Source: Verrucomicrobiaceae bacterium
GTDB lineage: Bacteria; Verrucomicrobiota; Verrucomicrobiia; Verrucomicrobiales; Verrucomicrobiaceae
Assembly (NCBI GenBank): GCA_947507875.1
Contig: CANNQP010000039.1
Location: forward strand, 1 to 35,145
DNA: 35,145 bases
Direction: 5' to 3'
Shown: positions 25,139-32,825 of the stretch, one piece after another
Layout: each line of letters starts with the position of its first letter
Numbering within the stretch: the stretch's first letter is position 1
Notes under the pieces: generated by a model
What the model saw: the letters and a program-made list of their open reading frames with translations, nothing else
What the model was told of the DNA's origin: nothing
Databases searched by the model: none
Made by a program: the position numbers and the translations under genes

Positions 25139-28100
25139 ATGATCGCAAGCCTGCTCGAAGAAGACCAAGTTATCCGTCAATTCACCAAAACGCACAAAGC
25201 TCAAAAACCACGCCATGACTGGCGCTTTGATTTTGATAGCCGGAAGGCTGCCCCACGCGTCAAAGTGAACATAGGCGGCGTCGAACGCGATTTCGACATC
25301 GGTGAAGTTGCAGAAACCATTGGTGCTGCCATCGAGATTCTTTTCCTCGCCCGCAACAAGGAGAATGAAACTTACAATGAAACCAACCGCAAGTTCGTGC
25401 AGAACATCGCCAAGTCTGTGGCTGAGGAACTGGACCTCATCGTAAGCCAGGCTGTCGAACGAGGCGGCATGGTGGCGATCTTGAACGCACGTGACCTGCA
25501 TCAATGCATCGAGCGGGCTCTAGTGAAAAACAATGCTCACGATGTCGCTCGCACCCTGGCTGAAAAACGCAAGCACCACGCCGAATACGACCCCTTGGGC
25601 GAGTCCACGACCCCTCAGCCTCTGATCGTGAACACCAAAGTCATCCGCCGCAGCGGACAGCTCGTGCCCTGGAACCACAACAAGATCGAGATCGCCGTCC
25701 GCAAGGCCTTCCTTTCCTTGGAAATGGACTCCTCCCCGGCAGTCAGTATCGCCGAGACCGTCAGCCGCCTCATCGCTGAGGAAAACAAACAGTTCATCCA
25801 CATCGAAGACGTGCAAAACCTCGTCGAGGAGGAGCTGATGAAGCAGGGCTTCTTCAAAGTAGCCCGTGCCTACATCCAATATCGAGCCCTGCGCACCAAA
25901 ATGCGTGAAACGGAGGAAGCTGAATCCGCCATCACCGCCGAGCAGGACAGCGAGCAGCAGCAGGCCCTGATCCTTGTCAAAACCCCCGATGGCAAATCCT
26001 TCCTTTGGGATGGCACCGACCTGAAGAAACGCATCGACTTCGGCATGCTCGGCCTCGATCTCTGCCTCCCCCGCCATGAGATCGAGATGGAATTGCGCCG
26101 CTCCATCAACAGCGACATCACGCTGGACCACCTCAAGAAGACCGTCATTCTCAATGCAAAAACGCTCATGCAGCGTGATGCTGACTTCGGCAAATTCGCA
26201 GGCCGCATCCTTCTCACCTACATCTACGAAGAAGTGCTCGCCTGGGACATCGTCCGCGATGGCATCGATCAGCTCAAGGAATACCACCGCCGCGCCTTCC
26301 GCCGCAACCTGAGCCGTGGGGTCGAAATCGACCGCTACAACCCACGCCTGCTTCAGTTTGATCTCGACAAGCTTGCTGACGCCCTGGACCCGACCGCGGA
26401 CCTCGACTTTGACTTCCTGGGCATCCAGACCCTCTACGACCGCTACCTCATCGTCGATAAGAAAGTCAAACCCTCCAAGCGGCTCGAAACCCCCCAGCTC
26501 TTCTGGATGCGTGTCGCCATGGGCCTGAATGTTGCCGAGAAAGAGACCCCTGAGGACAAAATCATCGGCATCTACCGCATGTACAAAGGCCGCCGGTTCT
26601 GCTCCAGCACGCCCACGCTCTTCAACAGCGGCACCCTGCATAGCCAGCTCTCCTCCTGCTACCTCTACAAGGTGGACGACAGCATCGAGTCCATCATGTA
26701 CCGCGGCATCGCCGAAAATGCTTTCCTTTCCAAATGGGCAGGCGGCCTTGGCGGCTCCTGGACGGCCGTGCGCGGCACCGGCGGCTACATCAAAGGTACC
26801 AATGGGGAATCTCAGGGCGTCATCCCGTTCCTGAAACTGCACAATGACCAGCTCATCGCCGTGAACCAAGGTGGCAAACGCCGTGGCTCTGGCTGTGCCT
26901 ACCTCGAAATTTGGCACAACGACATCGAAGACTTCCTCCAGCTTCGGGTGAACACCGGTGACGAACGCCGCCGCACCCACGACCTCAACACCGCCAACTG
27001 GATTCCCGACCTCTTCATGAAGCGCATGGAATCCCGTGGCAATTGGACTCTCTTCCGCGCCAACGAAGTCTCCGACCTGCATGAGCTGTACGGCAGTGCC
27101 TTTGAAACGCGCTACGAAGAGTACGAAGCCCTCGCCAAGACCGGCAAGATCTTCGGACGCGAGATCCCTGCCATCGATCTCTGGAAGAAGATGCTCAAGG
27201 CCATCTTCGAAACCGGCCATCCCTGGATGACCTTCAAGGACCCCTGCAACGTCCGCAGCCCCCAAGACCACGTGGGCGTCATCCACAGCTCCAACCTCTG
27301 CACTGAGATCACGCTGAACACCTCCGCCGATGAGACCGCCGTTTGCAACCTCGGCTCGGTGCTCATCGACAATCACCTCGACGAAGCGGGCAACATCGAT
27401 CACGCCCGCTTGCGCGAAACCGTTCGTAGCGCCGTGCGTGCTCTCGACAACGTCATCGACATCAATTTCTACCCTACCGAAGCCGCCAAAACCTCCAACA
27501 CCCGCCACCGCCCCATCGGTCTCGGCGTCATGGGCCTTCAGTATGCCCTCTATCGCAAAGGTATCCCCTTCGCGTCCAAGGAAGCCGTCGAGTTCAACGA
27601 CGAGATGATGGAAGCCATCGCTTACTACGCCTACGAAGCCTCCAGCGACCTTGCCGCTGAGCGTGGCCAATATTCCACCTACAAGGGCAGCAAATGGGAT
27701 CGTGGTCTGCTTCCCCAGGACACGGTCGATCTTCTTGCGCAAGAGCGCGGCATTGACATCGAAGTCCCACGTGGCGGCAAAATGGACTGGTCCGGCCTCC
27801 GCGCCAAAATCGCCAAACAAGGCATGCGTAACAGCAACGTCCTTGCCATCGCCCCGACCGCCACCATCTCGAACATCATGGGCTCCAGCCCCTGCATCGA
27901 GCCGCTCATGAGCAACATGCTCGTGAAGTCCAACCTGTCCGGTGACTTCATGGTGCTGAATCCCTACCTCATCCGCGACCTCAAGAAGCGCGGCCTCTGG
28001 ACCGACGAGATCCAGAACAAGCTCAAGTACATGGACGGCGAGATCGAAGGGATCGAAGAAATCCCCATGGATCTGAAACGCCGCTACGCCACGGCCTTCA

Positions 28101-28426
28101 GCATCGACTGGGCTTGGCTCGTGGACGCCGCCGCCCGTCGTCAAAAGTGGATCGACCAAAGCCAGAGCGTGAATCTCTTCTTTGGCGGCACCGAAATGAG
28201 CACCCTCAGCCACATGTACCGTGGTGCCTGGCGCAAAGGACTGAAGACCACCTATTACCTCCGCACGCGCAGCGCCTCGAACATCGAGAAGAGCACCGCC
28301 GAGATCAAAAAAGAAATCAGCAGCTCCGTCATCGCCGGCACCAAACGCGACTACACCGCTGAAGAAGTCATGGCCTGCAGCATCGAAGCGATGCGAAACG
28401 GCGGGACTTGTGAGGCTTGTCAGTGA
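25139..28426 (+). CDS. nrdA: Ribonucleoside-diphosphate reductase large subunit with extended N-terminal regulatory region
   Basis: The 1095-residue alpha subunit reduces ribonucleoside diphosphates. Catalytic residues read as Cys507 (SSCYL) and Cys736 (CNLGS) for the disulfide pair, Asn719-Cys721-Glu723 (NLCTE) for the active-site thiyl, Tyr1039-Tyr1040 for radical transfer, and the C-terminal shuttle CEACQ (Cys1091, Cys1094). Residues about 167-258 are a clear ATP-cone (VIRRSGQLVPWNHNKIEIAVRKAF...). About 160 residues precede it, and a further regulatory-like segment follows (about 275-385), which may be degenerate cones, as in the roughly 1050-residue chlamydial NrdA. E. coli NrdA has 761 residues, so the extra length is nearly all N-terminal. 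It is co-transcribed with nrdB. Confidence 0.96.
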   Translation: MIASLLEEDQVIRQFTKTHKAQKPRHDWRFDFDSRKAAPRVKVNIGGVERDFDIGEVAETIGAAIEILFLARNKENETYNETNRKFVQNIAKSVAEELDLIVSQAVERGGMVAILNARDLHQCIERALVKNNAHDVARTLAEKRKHHAEYDPLGESTTPQPLIVNTKVIRRSGQLVPWNHNKIEIAVRKAFLSLEMDSSPAVSIAETVSRLIAEENKQFIHIEDVQNLVEEELMKQGFFKVARAYIQYRALRTKMRETEEAESAITAEQDSEQQQALILVKTPDGKSFLWDGTDLKKRIDFGMLGLDLCLPRHEIEMELRRSINSDITLDHLKKTVILNAKTLMQRDADFGKFAGRILLTYIYEEVLAWDIVRDGIDQLKEYHRRAFRRNLSRGVEIDRYNPRLLQFDLDKLADALDPTADLDFDFLGIQTLYDRYLIVDKKVKPSKRLETPQLFWMRVAMGLNVAEKETPEDKIIGIYRMYKGRRFCSSTPTLFNSGTLHSQLSSCYLYKVDDSIESIMYRGIAENAFLSKWAGGLGGSWTAVRGTGGYIKGTNGESQGVIPFLKLHNDQLIAVNQGGKRRGSGCAYLEIWHNDIEDFLQLRVNTGDERRRTHDLNTANWIPDLFMKRMESRGNWTLFRANEVSDLHELYGSAFETRYEEYEALAKTGKIFGREIPAIDLWKKMLKAIFETGHPWMTFKDPCNVRSPQDHVGVIHSSNLCTEITLNTSADETAVCNLGSVLIDNHLDEAGNIDHARLRETVRSAVRALDNVIDINFYPTEAAKTSNTRHRPIGLGVMGLQYALYRKGIPFASKEAVEFNDEMMEAIAYYAYEASSDLAAERGQYSTYKGSKWDRGLLPQDTVDLLAQERGIDIEVPRGGKMDWSGLRAKIAKQGMRNSNVLAIAPTATISNIMGSSPCIEPLMSNMLVKSNLSGDFMVLNPYLIRDLKKRGLWTDEIQNKLKYMDGEIEGIEEIPMDLKRRYATAFSIDWAWLVDAAARRQKWIDQSQSVNLFFGGTEMSTLSHMYRGAWRKGLKTTYYLRTRSASNIEKSTAEIKKEISSSVIAGTKRDYTAEEVMACSIEAMRNGGTCEACQ

Positions 28427-28437
28427 TGTATTGAAGT

Positions 28438-28478
28438 GCAGTTAGTTCATTGTGGATTTCCCCCCATGAACTAACTGC
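28438..28478 (+). terminator. Perfect 13-bp inverted repeat directly after nrdA
   Basis: GCAGTTAGTTCAT (28438-28450) and ATGAACTAACTGC (28466-28478) are perfectly complementary, with a 15-nt loop containing a C6 run. The repeat starts 12 bp past the nrdA stop, so it probably ends the operon. There is no T-tract, so it is not a textbook terminator. It also marks the point where base composition drops, so an element-boundary role is possible. Confidence 0.5.
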
Positions 28479-28494
28479 CAACCATATGTGATGA

Positions 28495-29220
28495 ATGAAG
28501 ACAACATTTGATTCTAATTGCTTGTTGTCAGCAGGTCATCTTCGTGCCGCGGCTTTAGATAAGCTTGTGAAGCCACAACGTGAGTTGTGTGAATTAATGG
28601 ATGCTTTTGCTATACTCGATATATGGCAGTCATTGTTTCACAGCTCTCATGGACAGTTACAGAGCTTGGTTCATTGCAGCAATCCAGATGACCCGCCGGA
28701 TGCGATTGCTAAATTCGCTCGCGGCGATTTAGGCATTGAACACACGATCATTGAACCCTCTCACAGGGTTCATGGAACAAAACTCATTCAGCAGCAGTTC
28801 CCAGGCAAAGGATTCTCTGCACCTCCCCTTTCAGGCTCATATGATAGAGTTGAGCTTCAGCATTTGATATCAACGCCCTCAGATCCAGCTTTCTGGGAAA
28901 GTGTTGGGAATCATATGTCAGCTAGGAGTTCCATCTTATCCTCAGCGGCAGCAAAGAAGTTTGGCAAATATCCGGAGTGTGGCCTGCTAGTCCTCAGGGG
29001 TTCAATAGGAGAGTTCGAGCAAACTCTGGGGGATGAAGTCCGCGCAATTAAAGAAGGAATGCTGTCCATCCAGAACTTACCAGCATTCGAACGCTGGATT
29101 CTGGCGGTATACAATACCTGGGGAGACTCTACATTCTTTTCAGCCATATATAGTCCAGCCATAGGCTTCCGCTGTTTGCGCAAGGATTGGTTCAAAGAGT
29201 CATATCCCGTGAATATCTAG
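28495..29220 (+). CDS. Unknown protein with possible PD-(D/E)xK-like motif
   Basis: The 241-residue protein has no family I can name. Its coding sequence is visibly lower in GC than nrdA just upstream, with more A/T-ending codons, suggesting recent acquisition. Residues 64-84 (NPDDPPDAIAKF...GIEHT) have the pattern PPD-x(12)-E-x-T, with Asp69 and Glu82. Variants of the PD-(D/E)xK nuclease fold in genomic-island proteins often read PD...IGIEVTE. The rest of the possible catalytic core (HGTKLIQQQF) offers one Lys. This is a weak structural hint, not an assignment. ATG 28495 overlaps a short dead frame at 28491. The inverted repeat ends 17 bp upstream. Confidence 0.6.
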   Translation: MKTTFDSNCLLSAGHLRAAALDKLVKPQRELCELMDAFAILDIWQSLFHSSHGQLQSLVHCSNPDDPPDAIAKFARGDLGIEHTIIEPSHRVHGTKLIQQQFPGKGFSAPPLSGSYDRVELQHLISTPSDPAFWESVGNHMSARSSILSSAAAKKFGKYPECGLLVLRGSIGEFEQTLGDEVRAIKEGMLSIQNLPAFERWILAVYNTWGDSTFFSAIYSPAIGFRCLRKDWFKESYPVNI

Positions 29221-29258
29221 ACCAAGATCGGGAGAACAGGGTCAAAAGTAAAAAGCAG

Positions 29259-29378
29259 ATGCCTAGCATTCGAACCAGGTGGTCGACTTTCTGGCTAGCT
29301 ATCCTTTCACCTTCGATGCTCGGTTTGAGTTTGCTGGTGTTTGTCCTGCCCTGTCTGTCCCTTTATAACACTCCCTGA
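29259..29378 (+). CDS. Possible 39-residue single-pass membrane peptide
   Basis: The frame from ATG 29259 encodes a basic start (MPSIRTRWSTF) and one hydrophobic helix (LGLSLLVFVLPCLSLY). Its stop is 2 bp before the ATG of the next gene, so it could be translationally linked. A 17-nt sequence around its start recurs around 30155-30171. No ribosome-binding site is clear and no family is known. It may be chance coding. Confidence 0.3.
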   Translation: MPSIRTRWSTFWLAILSPSMLGLSLLVFVLPCLSLYNTP

Positions 29379-29380
29379 CT

Positions 29381-30142
29381 ATGCACATAAACTTCGACAC
29401 CTGTGTAGATTGGCAATCAGACACTCCACCACCGCTTCCTCCAGGGTACCACTTCGCTAGCGACGATGAAAGAAAGCGCCTCCCACAAGGTGCCCTACTC
29501 TTATACCGCGAAGAAAGATGTAGTTTCCGTTGTGGGCAGTTCGGGACAACATTTGCTTGGTTGCCGATAGGGAGTGGCGAGCCAGCGTCAGAAAGCTTTA
29601 AATACGCCTGTCCCGACATCCCGCTAGTTGTGTTCCGCCTACTCCATCAGTGGGCATTAAAAATCGAAAGTATCCAGAAGAAGCTACCTTCGCTCAAGGC
29701 TAGCCCTCAGCATACCGAAACGCTGATCGCGATCCGGGAAGCCCAGCGGCAATTAGCCAGTCGTGTTCAGGGGAGAGTTTATGCTTTTTTGAATGAGCTA
29801 GGATGTGCGCCCGATGCGTCTGCATTCAGAAAGGCACTGAGTGGCGAATTGGATAGCCAGTGTATTCCCAGTTCGGCTGCTTTAATGACCGCCATTGAAT
29901 ACATTACGATGCGGCTAAAAGCTCAGATCGAAGAAGTTGATATGCAAATCAGGAGCCTCAGACAGAACCGTTTCCCCATACATCATCTGTTACTTTGGCT
30001 CAATCTCCTACCGACTCCATCTAGTGAGCTCAAAATGATCAAACGGCGAGAAGCATTAATAGTTCTCCTCAACGCGCCCAGCATGGATATTCAGAACGAG
30101 CAGATGCCTGACATTTCATCTATCATTAGCGCCGTAGCTTGA
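29381..30142 (+). CDS. Unknown protein, probably cytoplasmic
   Basis: The 253-residue protein is not recognised. It opens with a Pro-rich segment (DTPPPLPPGYHFASDDE), has Cys residues at CSFRCGQFG, and continues into mostly helical sequence (IESIQKKLPSLKASPQ, IEYITMRLKAQIEEVDMQI). There is no signal peptide; one mildly hydrophobic stretch (HHLLLWLNLLPT) is unlikely to be a membrane helix. GC content is lower than in the core genes, as for the unknown gene upstream, and the two probably arrived together. No motif indicates a biochemical role. Confidence 0.6.
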   Translation: MHINFDTCVDWQSDTPPPLPPGYHFASDDERKRLPQGALLLYREERCSFRCGQFGTTFAWLPIGSGEPASESFKYACPDIPLVVFRLLHQWALKIESIQKKLPSLKASPQHTETLIAIREAQRQLASRVQGRVYAFLNELGCAPDASAFRKALSGELDSQCIPSSAALMTAIEYITMRLKAQIEEVDMQIRSLRQNRFPIHHLLLWLNLLPTPSSELKMIKRREALIVLLNAPSMDIQNEQMPDISSIISAVA

Positions 30143-30220
30143 ACAATCGTGGATGCAGATGCCTAGTATTCTATTCCTATCCACAGAGTGGACTAAAGTA
30201 TCTTTCTCCCCATAGCTTTT

Positions 30221-30340
30221 ATTCTTGGAGCGCCAAGGGCGCGACTCATCCCAGCCTGGGGCGGTCAGCCCCAGGTTCCCGAGCCACCTCAAACCCGCCC
30301 TGACCGAGGGCTGAAGGCCCGAGCCATGCACGAGACGCCA
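30221..30340. repeat. 120-bp direct repeat, copy A
   Basis: This copy is about 90% identical to 31023-31142 in the same orientation. It contains the hairpin CCTGGGGC/GCCCCAGG. It lies just beyond the 3' end of the intact parE-like gene. The sequence is non-coding and looks like a dispersed intergenic repeat. Confidence 0.85.
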
Positions 30341-30367
30341 GGAGCCTAGGTCGGGCTTTCAGCCCTC
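30306..30367. repeat. 17-bp imperfect inverted repeat (large hairpin)
   Basis: Arms at 30306-30322 and 30351-30367 (GAGGGCTGAAGGCCCGA versus the complement of TCGGGCTTTCAGCCCTC) differ at one position. The loop is 28 nt. The structure lies 17 bp beyond the toxin gene's stop and may serve as its terminator. The second arm is missing in repeat copy B. Confidence 0.7.
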
Positions 30368-30383
30368 CGTGCCTCGAAGACGT

Positions 30384-30680
30384 TCACTTGGACGACCGAC
30401 GCTTCTTCATCTGCTGCTTCATGTGAACGATGGTCACAACTTGGAGTTCGTCAGCCTCATGGGCGTAAATGATGCGATAGTTCTCCTGATGAGTCTCCCG
30501 AAGATCGAGTTCAGGGAATTCATGCACCCGGTGCCCCATCGTGGGCATTCGGGAGATGTACTCCACACGCTCGATGAGGCGCTTGATCTGCAACCGGGCA
30601 TAATGCTCCGAATCACGGGCGATGAACTCATGGATCGCCCGCAAGTCCTGTCTCGCCTGCCTGGACCACAGGATGTTCAT
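30384..30680 (-). CDS. RelE/ParE-superfamily toxin
   Basis: The 98-residue basic protein has the ParE fold pattern: an N-terminal strand and paired helices (ILWSRQARQDLRAIHEFIARDS), a MPTMGHRVHEFPELDLRE core and the C-terminal strand YRIIYAHEADELQVVTIVH. ParE-type toxins poison gyrase, while RelE types cut mRNA on the ribosome. The YRIIY and VVTIVH strands fit ParE better, but the target is unproven. It is coded behind a small protein with a 4-bp ATGA overlap, the standard antitoxin-first operon order. A decayed relative lies at 31222-31314. Confidence 0.88.
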   Translation of the reverse strand: MNILWSRQARQDLRAIHEFIARDSEHYARLQIKRLIERVEYISRMPTMGHRVHEFPELDLRETHQENYRIIYAHEADELQVVTIVHMKQQMKKRRSSK

Positions 30681-30880
30681 GCCTCCAGCCCGAAGGCTTT
30701 GCGGATGGCAGCGTGGGAATGTTTCCGGCCAGCTTTGAGGTCGGCCAGACCGGCTTCGATCTTCTGGCGCACATAGATCTGATACATCAGATCATCCCAA
30801 CTCGCCGAGTCCGGCAGTTCACGAACCAGTCGGGCGGCCGCAGACTTGATTTTGGCAGCAGGAACTTTGATGGCAGGCAT
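30677..30880 (-). CDS. Cognate antitoxin of the ParE-type pair
   Basis: The 67-residue protein MPAIKVPAAKIKSAAARL... ends in GRKHSHAAIRKAFGLEA. It has the short helical build and conserved 'DLMYQIYVRQKIEAGLAD' segment of small antitoxins paired with ParE/RelE toxins. Its stop overlaps the toxin start (ATGA, 30677-30680). The C-terminal helix should wrap the toxin and the N-terminal part may bind the operon's DNA. I did not identify an operator palindrome. Confidence 0.82.
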   Translation of the reverse strand: MPAIKVPAAKIKSAAARLVRELPDSASWDDLMYQIYVRQKIEAGLADLKAGRKHSHAAIRKAFGLEA

Positions 30881-31022
30881 GGTCCAAGAACGCGCACCTG
30901 CGCCCAGAGTTCAAGCAAGACCTTTTTCTGCCCGCATCTGCTGTCAGTCTTCTTGGCCGTCGCTGACTGCTGGGTAGTTTGTTCATCTCGTGCCATCGGC
31001 CTCCCGTTCGGGTCTTGCATTG

Positions 31023-31142
31023 ATTCTTTGAGCGCCAAGGGCATGACTCATCCCAGCCTGAGGCGATCAGCCCCAGGTTTCCGAGCCACCGCAACCCCGC
31101 CCCTGACCAAGGGCTGAAGGCCCGAGCCATGCACGAGACGCC
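31023..31142. repeat. 120-bp direct repeat, copy B
   Basis: Second copy of the 30221-30340 repeat, about 802 bp downstream in the same orientation. One stem of the CCTGGGGC hairpin is mismatched here (CCTGAGGC). It lies just outside a ParE-like gene remnant, matching copy A's position beside the intact toxin gene. Confidence 0.85.
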
Positions 31143-31221
31143 AACAGCACCGGTCGGGCAGTCATTGTGCCTGGTTCCCAGGGCCGTTGGCCCAGGCTAG
31201 TATCGGGCGGGCACGTTGGCC

Positions 31222-31314
31222 CTGAAAAACTTGCCGTTCGTCAGCCTTATGAGAGTCAACCCTGCGATCGTTCTGCTGATGAGCTTCCTCGTGGACAGAT
31301 GCCTGGAATTGGGT
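31222..31314 (-). pseudogene. Remnant of a second ParE-type toxin gene
   Basis: On the minus strand the translation HEEAHQQNDRRVDSHKADER aligns without gaps to the intact toxin's RETHQENYRIIYAHEADEL (shared HQ-N-R, H-ADE, QV). The DNA at 31236-31288 is about 79% identical to 30446-30498. The flanking 120-bp repeat sits at nearly the same distance in both copies. Only the C-terminal third is left, and no start codon or antitoxin accompanies it. It is best read as the decayed second copy of a tandem duplication. Confidence 0.6.
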
Positions 31315-31362
31315 CTTTCTTTTTTGTGTCTTGGGAGGGTCTCGTTGGTCCATCAAAGTCGC

Positions 31363-31935
31363 ATGAATCTGATCTACCCTCGCTTCACCCTGCGCCAATT
31401 CGGCTGGATCCTTGTTTTCAGCCTGAGCGGGGCAGTGATCGCAGGGGTTTACGGGATCATTCATGACCAGATCACCTTCAACCTCGGGCCAGAGTACTTC
31501 ATGGAGTTCAAATTCCAGCAGTTTTTCTATCTGTCGAAGAGCCAGCCGGAATGGCTGATCGTGGCGGAGATCGGCTTTTTGGCGACGTGGTGGGTGGGCT
31601 TCTTCGCAGGCTGGTTCATGGGCAGGCTGACCATCCCGCATCTTCCCATCAAAAGGGCGACAAAACAAAGCCTGTAAGGTGTCCTGGTGATGGTGGTCAC
31701 GGCGATCCTCTCTGCCCTTGCCGCTTATGCTTGGTCTCCCACACGACAGGAAGATCCAGTGATGGAGAACTGGGAAAGCATGTTCGTCGGGCGCGACATC
31801 ATCGATACCGTCGCCTTTGCCCAAGTGGGCTACATCCACAATGCAAGCTACCTCGGTGGACTCGTCGGGTGCGTCCTAGCGCTCGTGTGGATGCGGTGGC
31901 GAAGGCCCTGCTTGAGCCGCAACACGCGCCCGTGA
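31363..31935 (+). pseudogene. Membrane protein gene interrupted by an in-frame TAA
   Basis: The frame from ATG 31363 encodes an integral membrane protein (QFGWILVFSLSGAVIAGVYG, then IVAEIGFLATWWVGFFAGWF) that stops at TAA 31675-31677. The same frame resumes at once (GVLVMVVTAILSALAAYAW, later VGYIHNASYLGGLVGCVLAL) to 31935. The second half has its own membrane helices and the YIHNASYLGGL motif expected at the end of such a protein. A single gene broken by a nonsense codon is the simplest reading. Two separate genes, the second from ATG 31687 or 31690, or readthrough are alternatives. The function is unknown. Confidence 0.65.
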
Positions 31936-32003
31936 GTTTACCAAGCTGTGCCGCAAATCTATGCGCCAAAATCAACCACTCATCTGTCCAAGAAAGCAGG
32001 GCA

Positions 32004-32114
32004 ATGCCTCACGATCTCATCTTTTTCTGCTCCATCGGTGCTCAGCACCTGCTGGCTGGTATGCTTGCGCTTGGATTACTGGCGTTACTTCATCAGGTCA
32101 CAGCGAGGCCCTGA
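32004..32114 (+). CDS. Possible 36-residue membrane peptide
   Basis: ATG 32004 is preceded by a weak purine stretch (gaaagcaggg). It encodes a short peptide with one hydrophobic helix (LLAGMLALGLLALLHQV). It is not recognised, and chance is a serious alternative. It ends 13 bp from the convergent SOUL gene. Confidence 0.25.
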   Translation: MPHDLIFFCSIGAQHLLAGMLALGLLALLHQVTARP

Positions 32115-32126
32115 GACTCTAAAAAT

Positions 32127-32684
32127 TCAGAGCTGAATGGGGATCAGGACTTCGTTGCGGCGCATGATGCCTGGGGTCCACGGGGGATCGTAGTAGGCGC
32201 TGAAGGCGGCACCCGCTTCGGTCAGCTTGTTTTCCTGGAGCCAAGCTTTGAGTTGAACCAGCGCCTGCGGCTCGCTGTCTTTCGTGCGCGTGCCAGAGAA
32301 GCGATACACAGCCACCCGTCGCGCACTCAGGGTATCGATCGCCACCGCAGGCGACGCGGGAGCAGGCGGTGCAGCTTTGTGCGCCTCAGGCACCACAAAC
32401 GCCATCTTTCCCTGCACCATGAAGACGGGCGTGGTCATGGCGATCTTTTGCTTTTCGACATTGCCGCCGTCGATGTAACGAAAGAGCTTCATGAAGCTGG
32501 CATCATCCCCAGCGCGGGTCGTGGTGGCGATCTTGAGCTCTGGGTAATCGCGAATCTCAAAGGCACCCTCGCTACGAACGACTCGGTAAGGGGCCGTTTC
32601 ATAGCCAGCGCGGGACGTGGCACAGGCAACAACGGTCAAGGCCACAGCGAATATGGCAGCGAGGGAGAGGATTGCTTTTTTCAT
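32127..32684 (-). CDS. SOUL heme-binding-family lipoprotein
   Basis: The 185-residue protein has a lipoprotein signal (MKKAILSLAAIFAVALTVVAC, predicted lipidated Cys) and the SOUL/HBP pattern: YRVVRSEGAFEIRDYPELKIA, FMKLFRYIDGGN, KIAMTTPVFM, AFVVPEA, and a C-terminal AYYDPPWTPGIMRRNEVLIP. It should sit on the periplasmic face of a membrane. Related proteins bind heme or porphyrins, although conserved heme ligands are not evident in bacterial members. ATG 32684 is preferred over 32693 so that the signal starts with MKK. Confidence 0.92.
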   Translation of the reverse strand: MKKAILSLAAIFAVALTVVACATSRAGYETAPYRVVRSEGAFEIRDYPELKIATTTRAGDDASFMKLFRYIDGGNVEKQKIAMTTPVFMVQGKMAFVVPEAHKAAPPAPASPAVAIDTLSARRVAVYRFSGTRTKDSEPQALVQLKAWLQENKLTEAGAAFSAYYDPPWTPGIMRRNEVLIPIQL

Positions 32685-32825
32685 CACAACCATACGCCGG
32701 TCCCGCAGCGGAAGTCACTCTGGATGCATTCAGCAGCGCCGCCATCTGTGTACCGCTTCACATTTCCCCTGATGCGAGAAAACACGACACGGAAGAACCT
32801 CGAACCGATGGACGAGACGTAACCC

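Noticed and set aside
25520..28213. 897-codon open frame antisense to nrdA
   Set aside because: It is the mirror of a GC-rich coding sequence with strong third-position bias, and the translation is low in complexity and matches no family; nrdA on the other strand is unambiguous.
31295..31310. Third copy of the GCAGATGCCTAG repeat
   Set aside because: It has three mismatches in 16 and lies within the ParE remnant, where it is explained by toxin homology.
31162..31839. 225-codon minus-strand frame opposite the membrane-protein gene
   Set aside because: Most of it is a shadow of the broken membrane gene; only its C-terminal part (31222-31314) resembles a real protein, the ParE remnant, and that is annotated separately.
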